A stretch of DNA of 64,000 nucleotides from contig NZ_BBXG01000006.1 of NCBI RefSeq assembly GCF_001570605.1, forward strand, positions 1 to 64,000, given 5' to 3'. Below are positions 17,429 to 24,747 of the stretch, piece after piece. Under the pieces are notes generated by a model. It was not told the DNA's origin. It was given only the letters and a program-made list of their open reading frames with translations, and ran no database searches. The stretch comes from Herbidospora cretacea. GTDB lineage: Bacteria > Actinomycetota > Actinomycetes > Streptosporangiales > Streptosporangiaceae. Position 1 is the first letter of the stretch. Each line of letters opens with the position of its first letter. Both the position numbers and the translations under genes were made by a program.

Positions 17429-18237
17429 CAGCCCTTCACCGCCCCCGCCGACAGGCCCTGCACGAGATAGCGCTGGATGACCGCGAAGACGAGCACGACC
17501 GGCACCGCCGCGACCACGCCGCCGGCCGCCAGCGCCCCGAAGTCGGCGCTGAACTCGCCGATCGTGAACGCCAGCCCGACCGGCAGGGTGAACTTGTCCT
17601 GCTCGTTCACGAACATCAGCGCGAAGAGGAAGTTGTTCCATGAGTGGATGAACGCGAACGACCCGACCGCGACGAGCGCGGGCCGCAGCATCGGCAGCAC
17701 GACCGCGAAGAAGCCGCGCAGCCGCGAGCAGCCGTCGACCCAGGTCGCCTGTTCGAGCTCGACCGGGATGTTCTTGACGAACCCGCTGATCAGGATGAGC
17801 GACAGCGGGAGCTGGAAGACGGTCTCGGCGATCACCAGCGCCCACAGCGAGTTGACCAGGCCGAGCGTGCGGAAGATCTCGAACAGCGGGATCAGCATCA
17901 TCGCGCCCGGGATGAACTGGGTGCACAGCATGCCGACCAGGAACGCCTGCCGGCCCCGGAAGTCGTAGCGGGCCAGCGCGTAGCCGCCCGCCAGGGCGAT
18001 CACGGTGGTCGAGATCAGCGAGGCCACACCCACCAGCAGCGAGTTCTGGAAGAAGATCGAGAACCCCATGCCGGTCCAGACGTGCTCGAAGTGGTCGAAG
18101 GTGACCGGCCACGGCAGCAGCGAGTCCGAGCCGCGCGGCCGGAACGCGAAGACCACCATCCAGTAGAAGGGAACGAGCGTGAACAGCAGATAGAGGCCCA
18201 GCGGCACGTAGATCTGCCAGCGGCTCACCCGGTTCAT
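17428..18237 (-). CDS. Sugar ABC transporter permease, MalG type
   Basis: 269-residue inner-membrane protein with six hydrophobic segments and the binding-protein-dependent permease loop (EAA motif) around LEQATWVDGCSRLRGFFAVVLP, the contact site for the ATPase. The C-terminal GLSAGAVKG is typical of MalG/CarB-type sugar permeases. The ATG at 18237 overlaps the stop of the first permease gene by four bases. It partners with the permease at 18234-19115 and the lipoprotein at 11398-12687. Confidence 0.92.
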   Translation of the reverse strand: MNRVSRWQIYVPLGLYLLFTLVPFYWMVVFAFRPRGSDSLLPWPVTFDHFEHVWTGMGFSIFFQNSLLVGVASLISTTVIALAGGYALARYDFRGRQAFLVGMLCTQFIPGAMMLIPLFEIFRTLGLVNSLWALVIAETVFQLPLSLILISGFVKNIPVELEQATWVDGCSRLRGFFAVVLPMLRPALVAVGSFAFIHSWNNFLFALMFVNEQDKFTLPVGLAFTIGEFSADFGALAAGGVVAAVPVVLVFAVIQRYLVQGLSAGAVKG

Positions 18238-19115
18238 GAGCGGGCTCCGAACTTGCTCAGCCTCAGGTAGGCGATCGAGAAGAAGGTCAGCACCACGAAC
18301 GCGGCCGTGGTCAGCGCCGAGCCGTAGCCGAAGTCGTGCGACTGCACGGCCTTGGCGGCCACGTAGAGCGGCAGGGTCGTCGTCTGGTGGGCGGGGCCGC
18401 CGCCGGTCAGCGTGTAGAGCAGGTCGACGTTGTTGAACTCCCACACGGCCCGCAGCAGGGTCGACAGGATGATCGCGTCCTTGAGGTGCGGCAGCGTGAT
18501 GTGCACGAACCTGCGCAGGCGCGAGGCGCCGTCGACCGACGCGGCCTCGTACAGCTCGCCGGAGACCGTCTGCAGGTCGGCGAGCAGCAGGATCGCGAAG
18601 AACGGCACCCCGCGCCACAACTCGGCCACCACCGCCGCCGCGAACACGGTCGAGGGGTCGGCCAGCGGCGCGGTGTCGTAGCTGCCGACGCCCAGGTCGG
18701 CGAGGTAGCGGAAGATCCCCGTGGAGGGGTTGTAGAGCAGGATCCAGATGCCGGTCGTGAGCACTCCCGACACCGCCCAGGGTGAGAACACGAGCGCCCG
18801 GGAGATCGCTCTGCCGATGAACGTCTCATTGACGATCAGGGCCAGCGCCAGCCCGAACAGCAGCTGCAGCACGACCTCGACGACGACCCACTTCACGCTG
18901 AAACCGAGGCTCTGCCAGAACAGCGGGTCCTCGAACAGCAGGACGCGGAAGTTCTCCAGGCCGGCGAAGCCGTTGTCCCAGGGCTGGGTGACGTCGTAGT
19001 GCTGCAGGCTGTAATAGATCACGCTGCCCATCGGGTAGACGAGGAACCCGAGCATCGCGATCACCGCCGGGGCGATCAGGACATAGGGGGTGCGCGGCGA
19101 CCGTGCGACACGCAT
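18234..19115 (-). CDS. Sugar ABC transporter permease, MalF/UgpA type
   Basis: 293-residue six-helix permease. The EAA-type loop reads LYEAASVDGASRLRRFVHITLP. It is the first gene of a leftward operon of eight genes running down to the pectate lyase at 10136. AAGGAG stands eight bases before the ATG. The upstream region carries a perfect LacI-type palindrome at the expected transcription start, and a LacI regulator is divergently encoded, so the operon is very probably repressed by it. Confidence 0.92.
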   Translation of the reverse strand: MRVARSPRTPYVLIAPAVIAMLGFLVYPMGSVIYYSLQHYDVTQPWDNGFAGLENFRVLLFEDPLFWQSLGFSVKWVVVEVVLQLLFGLALALIVNETFIGRAISRALVFSPWAVSGVLTTGIWILLYNPSTGIFRYLADLGVGSYDTAPLADPSTVFAAAVVAELWRGVPFFAILLLADLQTVSGELYEAASVDGASRLRRFVHITLPHLKDAIILSTLLRAVWEFNNVDLLYTLTGGGPAHQTTTLPLYVAAKAVQSHDFGYGSALTTAAFVVLTFFSIAYLRLSKFGARS

Positions 19116-19151
19116 GGCCGTGACTCCTTAGCGAGAGCGGAGGGGTGTCAC

Positions 19152-19165
19152 TGCAACCGGTTGCA
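19152..19165. promoter_or_regulatory. LacI-family operator for the uronate operon
   Basis: TGCAACCGGTTGCA is a perfect 14-base palindrome with the CG centre typical of LacI-family operators. For the leftward operon a TTGACG -35 element can be placed at 19198-19193 with a weak -10 (19175-19170) 17 bases on, which puts the operator over the start site. A near-identical palindrome lies in the promoter of the divergent lacI gene. Confidence 0.85.
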
Positions 19166-19216
19166 CGAAACATTCCCTTCACTCCCGAGAAACGTCAAGG
19201 GGTCAATTTCTACGGC

Positions 19217-19251
19217 TTGACACTGATGCAACCGTTTGCATTAATTTCCCC
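19217..19251 (+). promoter_or_regulatory. Autoregulated lacI promoter with operator in its spacer
   Basis: TTGACA (19217-19222), 17-base spacer, ATTAAT (19240-19245). The palindrome TGCAACCGTTTGCA (19227-19240) occupies the spacer, so the repressor should block its own transcription. The GTG start codon at 19252 lies six bases after the -10 and is therefore the predicted +1: a leaderless message. Confidence 0.75.
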
Positions 19252-20241
19252 GTGGCAGCGACGATCCGTGATGTGGCGCAGGCGTCCGGGGTACATGTTT
19301 CGACCGTCTCGCGCACGTTCTCGGCGCCGCACCTGGTCAATCCCGAGACCAGGACCAGGGTCCTGGCGGCGGCCGAGGACCTCGGCTACCGCCCCAACCG
19401 GGCCGCCCGCGCCCTGACCACGGGCCGCACCCACAACCTCGGCCTGATCGTGGCCGACATCGCCAACCCGTTCTTCTCCCACCTGATCAAGGGCGCCCAG
19501 GCCCACGCCCGCACCCGCGACTACCACGTGTTCGTCGCCGACACCGACGAGGACCCGTCGGTCGAGGAGGAGCTCATCCAGACGCTGGCCAAACAGGTCG
19601 ACGGCGTCCTGCTCTGCTCCCCGCGCCTGTCCAACCGGGTGATCGAGAAGCTGCACGAGGACGTGCCGTTCGTCGTGGTCAACCGGCGGATGAAGGGGAT
19701 GTCCAACGTCCTGATGGACGTCGGCAGCGGCGCCCGCGAGGCCATCGCCCACCTGGTGTCGCTCGGCCACCGCCGGATCGCGCTGCTGGCCGGGCCCGCC
19801 GGGTCGTGGACGTCCAAGGAGATCACCGAGGCGGCCCGCTCAGTGCCCGGCATCGACCTGACGGTCCTGGGCCCCAACTCCCCGACCGAACACGGCGGCC
19901 TGGCCCTGGCGCGGCCGGTCGCCTCGTCCGGCGTGACCGGCGTGCTCGCCTACAACGACCTGATGGCGATCGGCCTGGTCGAGGGCCTGACCTCGCTCGG
20001 CGTCGACGTGCCCGGCCACGTCAGCGTGGTCGGCATAGACGACATCGTCGCCGGACGGGTGAGCCGCCCCAAGCTGACCACGGTCGCCATGCCCGCCGAG
20101 GCGGCCGGCCGCACCGCCGTCGACCTGCTCCTCCAGCTCGTCGGCGCGCCGGTCACCCCGGCGCTCGCCACCCTGGCCACCAACCTGATCATCCGCGACT
20201 CGACGGGACCGGTGAGAGATGCGCTTCGGGGAGACCCCTGA
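19252..20241 (+). CDS. LacI-family transcriptional repressor of the uronate locus
   Basis: 329-residue LacI/GalR-type repressor. Residues 3-50 form the HTH and hinge (TIRDVAQASGVHVSTVSRTF, then the LGYRPN region); residues about 60-329 form the periplasmic-binding-like ligand domain (NLGLIVADIANPFF, GHRRIALLAGP, VVGIDD). GTG 19252 is used because it sits exactly where a good promoter would place +1 and directly precedes the HTH. Two operator palindromes flank it in the divergent region. Its effector is probably a uronate or a pathway intermediate. The last 23 bases overlap the galM start. Confidence 0.92.
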   Translation: MAATIRDVAQASGVHVSTVSRTFSAPHLVNPETRTRVLAAAEDLGYRPNRAARALTTGRTHNLGLIVADIANPFFSHLIKGAQAHARTRDYHVFVADTDEDPSVEEELIQTLAKQVDGVLLCSPRLSNRVIEKLHEDVPFVVVNRRMKGMSNVLMDVGSGAREAIAHLVSLGHRRIALLAGPAGSWTSKEITEAARSVPGIDLTVLGPNSPTEHGGLALARPVASSGVTGVLAYNDLMAIGLVEGLTSLGVDVPGHVSVVGIDDIVAGRVSRPKLTTVAMPAEAAGRTAVDLLLQLVGAPVTPALATLATNLIIRDSTGPVRDALRGDP

Positions 20242-21154
20242 GGGCGAGAAGGTCGAACGGCACGTCCTGACCGGCGGCGGCCTCACCGCCGCGGTCCTCA
20301 CCTACGGCTGCGTGATCCAGTCGCTGGAGGTCGACGGCGTCGACGTGGTGCTGGGCTGCGCCACCCTCGGCGACTACCTGACCCGCAGCCGCTACTTCGG
20401 CGCAGTGGTCGGCCGCTACGGCAACCGCATCGGCGGCGGCCGCTTCACCCTCGACGGCACCACCTACGAACTCGCCCGCAACAACGGCACGGCCGCGCTG
20501 CACGGCGGGGTGCGCGGCTTCGACAAACGCGTCTGGGCCGCCGACGTCTCACCCGGCTCGATCACCCTGCGCTACGTCAGCCCCGACGGCGAGGAGGGCT
20601 ACCCGGGCACGCTGTCGGTCGCGGTCACCTACACCCTGGCCGACCGCGCGCTCCGGATCGACTACGCCGCCACCACCGACGCCCCCACCGTGCTCAACCT
20701 GACCAACCACAGCTACTTCAACCTGGCCGGCGGCGGCGACGTGCTGGGCCACGTGGTGACGATCGACGCCGACGCGTACACCCCCGTCGACGAGCACAAG
20801 ATCCCCACCGGCGAGCTCGCCCCGGTGGAGGGCACCCCGTTCGACTTCCGGCGTCCGGTCGCGGTCGGCGCCCGCCTCGGCGGCGCGTACGACCACAACT
20901 ACGCGCTGAACCCCGGCGGCCGGATGCGGGTCGAGTGTGGCGACCGGGCGATGGAGGTGACCACCGACCAGCCCGGAGTGCAGTTCTACGCCGGCGGGAT
21001 GCTGTCGCCCGCGCTCACCCCCTACGGCCCGCACGCCGGCCTGTGCCTGGAGACCCAGCACTTCCCCGACTCTCCGAACCGGCCGGGTTTCCCGCCGGTC
21101 GTGCTGCGCCCGGGGGAGGAGTTCAGGTCAACGACCGCCTACCGGTTCCACTAG
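20219..21154 (+). CDS. galM: Aldose 1-epimerase (mutarotase)
   Basis: 311-residue galactose-mutarotase-fold protein interconverting alpha and beta anomers of a sugar. Catalytic residues are recognisable: His95 in ALHGGVRGFD, His164 in TNHSYFNL and the base Glu278 in LCLETQHFPDSPN. The length is usual for GalM-type epimerases. It overlaps the end of lacI by 23 bases in another frame and is followed after 12 bases by the iclR-type gene, so the three probably share a transcript. Its likely role is supplying the correct anomer of imported uronate to the dehydrogenase. Confidence 0.92.
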   Translation: MRFGETPEGEKVERHVLTGGGLTAAVLTYGCVIQSLEVDGVDVVLGCATLGDYLTRSRYFGAVVGRYGNRIGGGRFTLDGTTYELARNNGTAALHGGVRGFDKRVWAADVSPGSITLRYVSPDGEEGYPGTLSVAVTYTLADRALRIDYAATTDAPTVLNLTNHSYFNLAGGGDVLGHVVTIDADAYTPVDEHKIPTGELAPVEGTPFDFRRPVAVGARLGGAYDHNYALNPGGRMRVECGDRAMEVTTDQPGVQFYAGGMLSPALTPYGPHAGLCLETQHFPDSPNRPGFPPVVLRPGEEFRSTTAYRFH

Positions 21155-21169
21155 TAGGCTCATGGGGTG
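21155..21169 (+). promoter_or_regulatory. Possible leaderless promoter of the IclR-type gene
   Basis: TAGGCT at 21155-21160 stands six bases before the GTG start at 21167, the spacing expected if the GTG is the first transcribed base. No Shine-Dalgarno sequence and no convincing -35 are visible, so read-through from galM may matter equally. Confidence 0.4.
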
Positions 21170-21931
21170 GTCAGGGAAGGCAGTTCCATAGACAAGGCGC
21201 TCGCCGTGCTCGAGGCGATCGCGGAGCACCACCGGATCACCGACATCGCCGCCGCGACCGGCATCTCCAAGTCGACCGTCCACCGCATCCTCCAGTCACT
21301 CGTCGACTGGGACTTCGCCCGCACCGACGGCAACGGCGGCTACGAGCCCGGCCCGCGCATCCTGACCCTCGCCGGCCGGGTGATGACCCGCTTCGACCCG
21401 GCCCGCCAGGCGGCGGGCGCGCTGCGCGTCCTCCACGACCGCACGGGCTTCACCACCCACTTCGCCATCCGCAGCGGCGACGAGGCCGTCTACATCGAGA
21501 AGCTGGAGGGCCGCCGCCCCTACCAGATGCCGTCGCGGGTGGGCATGAGCCTGCGCCTCCACACCACCGCCATCGGCAAGGCGCTGCTGGCGCAGCTCGA
21601 CGACGACGAGGTCCGCGCCATCTGCTCCCGCACGCCCCTGGTGGGCCTGACCCCCAACACCATCACCACGGTGGAGTCGCTGTTCGACCACCTGGTGCAG
21701 GTCCGGGCGCAGGGCTACGCGATCGACGACGAGGAGAACGTGCCGGGAATCCGGTGCGTGGGCGCGGCGGTGTTCGACCACACGGGCCAGGTCCTCGGGG
21801 GCATCTCGATCTCGACGCTCGCGATGGACATGGAACGTGACGTGCTCAGAGACCTGGCCCCCGAGATCGTCTCGGCGGCCCGCGAGGTCTCCCTCGCCCT
21901 CGGCGCCCCGACCACGCTGACCCTGCGCTGA
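21167..21931 (+). CDS. IclR-family transcriptional regulator (KdgR-like)
   Basis: 254-residue IclR-type regulator: winged HTH at about residues 8-65 (DIAAATGISKSTVHRILQSL) and a C-terminal effector domain about 80-250 (VYIEKLEGRRPYQMPSRVGM, LHTTAIGKALLA, GIRCVGAAVFD). Family members near pectin genes, such as KdgR, respond to 2-keto-3-deoxygluconate. It converges with the KDG-kinase-like gene (19 bases apart). TGAAAC hexamers at exact 20-base pitch lie ahead of the kinase and the second pectate lyase and are good candidates for its binding sites. Confidence 0.9.
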   Translation: MVREGSSIDKALAVLEAIAEHHRITDIAAATGISKSTVHRILQSLVDWDFARTDGNGGYEPGPRILTLAGRVMTRFDPARQAAGALRVLHDRTGFTTHFAIRSGDEAVYIEKLEGRRPYQMPSRVGMSLRLHTTAIGKALLAQLDDDEVRAICSRTPLVGLTPNTITTVESLFDHLVQVRAQGYAIDDEENVPGIRCVGAAVFDHTGQVLGGISISTLAMDMERDVLRDLAPEIVSAAREVSLALGAPTTLTLR

Positions 21932-21950
21932 TCCCTCCGCCGGCCGGCCC

Positions 21951-22862
21951 TCAGGACAGCAGGCTCTCGATCTCGGCGCTGCCCGCCACGCGTCCCGTCC
22001 CTCCCTGGCCCGCCAGCGACACCGACGCCGCCGCCGCGCCCGCGCGCACCGCCTCCCGCAGCGACTCCCCGCGCGCCAGCCAGGCGGCCAGCGCCCCGGT
22101 GAAGTTGTCACCGGCCCCCGTCTGGTCGACGATCTCCGGTGCGGGCACGGCCGGGATCTCCTGTACGCCCTCCGCCGTCCCCAGCAGCACCCCGCCGGGC
22201 CCGAGGGTGACCGCGACCGCGCCCGCCCCGAGGCCGAGGCAGCGGGTGATGGTCTCGCGGGGATCGGTCGTGCCGAGCAGGGCCGAGCTGTCGCCGGGGG
22301 AGGAGATCTTGACCAGGGAGGCCCGGGGCGCTATCTCCGTGAGCATCTCGGCCGCCGCCTCTGGGCTCGTGAGCCGGGGGCGGTAGTTGGGGTCGTAGAC
22401 GACGTGGCCAGTGGCCGACTTGGCCGCGTGGCGGACGGCCTCCGCGCAGTCTCCCGACAGGGCGGCGGTGATCCCGCTCAGGACCAGCACGCGCGCGTCG
22501 GCGGCCGGGGAGGCCAGCACGTCCTGGAAGGTCAGCCGGGAGGCGGCGCTGCCCCGCCGCATGTAGGCGAAGGCCCGCTCGCCGCTCGGGTCGGCCCCCA
22601 CCGCGTAGGCCCCGGTCGGGCCGTCACCGGGGTGCATCCAGGCCGTCTCGACGCCCCTGGCGCCGGCGAAGCGGATCAGGCGCTCGCCGAACTCGTCGGC
22701 GCCGACCCGGGTGACCAGGGCCGTTCTCGCGCCCGCGCCCGCCGCGGCGACCGAGACGTTGAGGGCGTCACCCGAGAACGAGAGGCGGAAGGTGTCCGCG
22801 TCGGTGAGCGGACGCTCCGCCGAGAACTCGACCAGGGGCTCACCGACGACCACGACGTCCAC
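21951..22862 (-). CDS. PfkB-family sugar kinase, probable 2-keto-3-deoxygluconate kinase
   Basis: 303-residue ribokinase/PfkB-fold kinase. Features are GEPLVEF and FSGDALNVSVAAA near the N-terminus, VYDPNYRPRL (156-164) and the C-terminal PfkB signature DQTGAGDNFTGAL with catalytic Asp252. The DPNYRP motif and the pectin setting favour KDG kinase, which phosphorylates the product of unsaturated uronate breakdown to KDPG; a fructokinase cannot be excluded by sequence alone. No KDPG aldolase is in the window. It is transcribed divergently from the lectin-pectate lyase across the repeat-containing region. Confidence 0.8.
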   Translation of the reverse strand: MDVVVVGEPLVEFSAERPLTDADTFRLSFSGDALNVSVAAAGAGARTALVTRVGADEFGERLIRFAGARGVETAWMHPGDGPTGAYAVGADPSGERAFAYMRRGSAASRLTFQDVLASPAADARVLVLSGITAALSGDCAEAVRHAAKSATGHVVYDPNYRPRLTSPEAAAEMLTEIAPRASLVKISSPGDSSALLGTTDPRETITRCLGLGAGAVAVTLGPGGVLLGTAEGVQEIPAVPAPEIVDQTGAGDNFTGALAAWLARGESLREAVRAGAAAASVSLAGQGGTGRVAGSAEIESLLS

Positions 22863-22903
22863 TGCTCACCCAGTCTCGTAGAGGGATCTACAAATCCATT
22901 ACA

Positions 22904-22949
22904 TGAAACATGGAATCAAGTCATGAAACAAGATCAACTGTAAGTTTCA
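22904..22949. promoter_or_regulatory. Three TGAAAC/GTTTCA boxes at exact 20-base pitch
   Basis: TGAAAC occurs at 22904-22909 and 22924-22929, and its complement GTTTCA at 22944-22949, so the three boxes start exactly 20 bases apart, or about two helical turns. TGAAAC...GTTTCA half-sites are the hallmark of KdgR-type (IclR) operators. They lie between the divergent KDG-kinase-like and pectate lyase genes, on an AT-richer stretch likely to hold both promoters. Confidence 0.65.
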
Positions 22950-23059
22950 TGCTCCATCTCGCGTCGGCCCATTTCGGGGAGATCGCCAACCAGGCGGCGT
23001 TCCGCTACATGGAACGCGCGCTTATGTTGTGCTCCCACCTTGAGAGAGGAGCATCACTC

Positions 23060-24499
23060 GTGTCCAGACTGAGTGTCAGAGGGCGGATCCTCGCCGCCTT
23101 CGGCGCCGCCGTCCTGGCCGCCGCCGGCGTGGTCGTCCCCATGGCCACCGGCGCCCAGGCCGCCCCCGGCGCGGGGACCTACTCCGTCGTCAACCGGGGC
23201 AGCAACCTCTGCCTCGACGTGCTGAACGTCAGCACGGCCGACGGAGCCGGCCTCATCCAGTACGCCTGCACGGGCGGCGCCAACCAGCGCTTCACCCTGA
23301 CCGCCCAGGGCTCGGGCTACCGCATCACCGCCGGGCACAGCGGCAAGTGCCTGGGCGTCCAGGACAGCAGCAGTTCGGCGGGCAAGGCGATCGTCCAGCA
23401 GACCTGCAACGGGTCGGCGTCGCAGACCTGGACGTTCTCCGACGCCTCCAACGGCACCCGGATCGTCAACGGCAACGGCGCCAAGTGCGTCAACACCCGC
23501 GACAACTCGACCGCCTCGCTGGCCGTGATCCAGCAGAACTCCTGCGACAACACGATCACCAAGCACTGGACGTTCACCCCGGCCGGCGGGCCCCAGCCCA
23601 CTCCCACGCCGACGCCCACGACGACCCCGACCGTCGGCCCGCCCCCCGGCGGACTGGTCGGCTGGGCCACCCAGGGCGGCGGCACCACCGGCGGCGGCAG
23701 CGCCCCGGCGACCACGGTGACCAGCTCCTCGGCCCTGAGCAGCGCGGTCTCCGGCTCCAACGCGGCGGTGGTCCGGGTCTCCGGGACGATCTCGTGCTCC
23801 GGCATGATCTCGGTCGGCTCGAACAAGTCGATCATCGGCAACTCGGGCGCGGTGATCCAGGGCTGCGGCCTGAACGTCTCCAACGCCACCAACGTGATCA
23901 TCCGCAACCTGACGTTCCGGAACTGGAACGACGACGGCATCAACGTCCAGTACTCCACCCGGGTCTGGATCGACCACAACACGCTGTCCAACGGCTACGA
24001 CGGCGCGATCGACATCAAGCGGGCCAGCGACTACGTGACCGTGTCGTGGAACCGCATCTACGACCACGACAAGTCGATGCTGCTCGGCCACGACGACGGC
24101 AACGGCTCCGAGGACCGCGGCCACCTGCGGGTGACCTACCACCACAACTGGTTCGACGGCACCGGCCAGCGCCACCCGCGCGTCCGGTTCGGCAACCCGG
24201 TCCACGTCTACAACAACTACTACGGCGGCGTGAGCAGCTACGGCGTGGCCTCCACCGAGGGCGCGGGCGTGCTCGTCGAGGGCAACTACTTCGAGAACAC
24301 CGAAGACCCCTACCACCTGGGCGAGGGCGACTCCGGCCCCGGCACCCTGGTGGCCCGCGACAACCACTTCGTCAACTCCGGCACGGGCCAGGCCGGCGGC
24401 AGCGTCAACTCCATCCCCTACTCCTACTCCGTCGAGACCGCCTCCAACGTCAAGTCGTCGGTCACCGCCGGCGCGGGCGCGGGCCGCATCTCCGTCTAG
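23060..24499 (+). CDS. Secreted pectate lyase with N-terminal ricin-type lectin domain
   Basis: 479-residue exported protein. Residues 1-34 are a signal peptide ending GAQA. Residues about 38-178 are a ricin-type beta-trefoil (CBM13) with repeated Q-x-W/F units (NQRFTL, SQTWTF, KHWTF). About 180-195 is a Pro/Thr linker, and 200-479 a PL1 pectate lyase beta-helix with NVIIRNLTFRNW, VWIDHNTLSNG, WNRIYDHDKSMLLGH and QRHPRVRFGNPVHVYNNYYG carrying the catalytic Arg. GTG 23060 follows GAGAGAGGAG, a strong ribosome site. The lectin domain should anchor the enzyme to plant cell-wall polysaccharide. A strong terminator follows. Confidence 0.93.
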   Translation: MSRLSVRGRILAAFGAAVLAAAGVVVPMATGAQAAPGAGTYSVVNRGSNLCLDVLNVSTADGAGLIQYACTGGANQRFTLTAQGSGYRITAGHSGKCLGVQDSSSSAGKAIVQQTCNGSASQTWTFSDASNGTRIVNGNGAKCVNTRDNSTASLAVIQQNSCDNTITKHWTFTPAGGPQPTPTPTPTTTPTVGPPPGGLVGWATQGGGTTGGGSAPATTVTSSSALSSAVSGSNAAVVRVSGTISCSGMISVGSNKSIIGNSGAVIQGCGLNVSNATNVIIRNLTFRNWNDDGINVQYSTRVWIDHNTLSNGYDGAIDIKRASDYVTVSWNRIYDHDKSMLLGHDDGNGSEDRGHLRVTYHHNWFDGTGQRHPRVRFGNPVHVYNNYYGGVSSYGVASTEGAGVLVEGNYFENTEDPYHLGEGDSGPGTLVARDNHFVNSGTGQAGGSVNSIPYSYSVETASNVKSSVTAGAGAGRISV

Positions 24500-24548
24500 A
24501 CCCGTCACCCGGTCCCCTGACCTGACCGGGCGGCACAAGCAAGGAAGG

Positions 24549-24572
24549 CGCCGGCCCCCACGGGGGCCGGCG
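24549..24572 (+). terminator. Intrinsic terminator after the lectin-pectate lyase gene
   Basis: Perfect 11-base inverted repeat CGCCGGCCCCC (24549-24559) and GGGGGCCGGCG (24562-24572), followed by the T-rich TCTTCTTGTGT. It lies 50 bases after the pectate lyase stop. Confidence 0.85.
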
Positions 24573-24625
24573 TCTTCTTGTGTACGACTGTGACACCGCC
24601 ACGTGGTCAGACGGCCCGAGATCGC

Positions 24626-24654
24626 GCGAAGCCGTAACGGAAAAGGCCTTTCGG
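24626..24654. repeat. Dispersed 26-29 base repeat, copy 1
   Basis: GCGAAGCCGTAACGGAAAAG and the following CCTTTCGG align with the segment at 54926-54954 in 22 of the first 26 positions without gaps. The core AAAGGCCTTT is a palindrome. This copy lies about 95 bases upstream of ftsK. It could be a small dispersed palindromic element or a shared regulatory site. Confidence 0.4.
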
Positions 24655-24734
24655 CCGACGACGGCGAGAGGGCCGGTGCGGCGCGGTCCGCCCGACACGC
24701 GTGGGAAATCCCGGGCAATGTCGCGGTTGCGCAA

Positions 24735-24747
24735 TACCGTGACCATC
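24735..24747 (+). promoter_or_regulatory. Possible -10 region of ftsK, shared with rimO
   Basis: ATACCGT (24734-24740) is followed by GACCATC and the ATG at 24748. The rimO gene has the same block, ATACCGT then AGCTTCATC and ATG. TACCGT is an acceptable actinobacterial -10; for ftsK it would give a message starting at or very near the ATG. No clear -35 is seen. Confidence 0.4.

Noticed and set aside
23581-23640. CCCACG/ACGCCC short tandem repeat as a possible CRISPR or VNTR
   Set aside because: It encodes the Pro/Thr linker of the lectin-pectate lyase in frame; no spacer-repeat structure.
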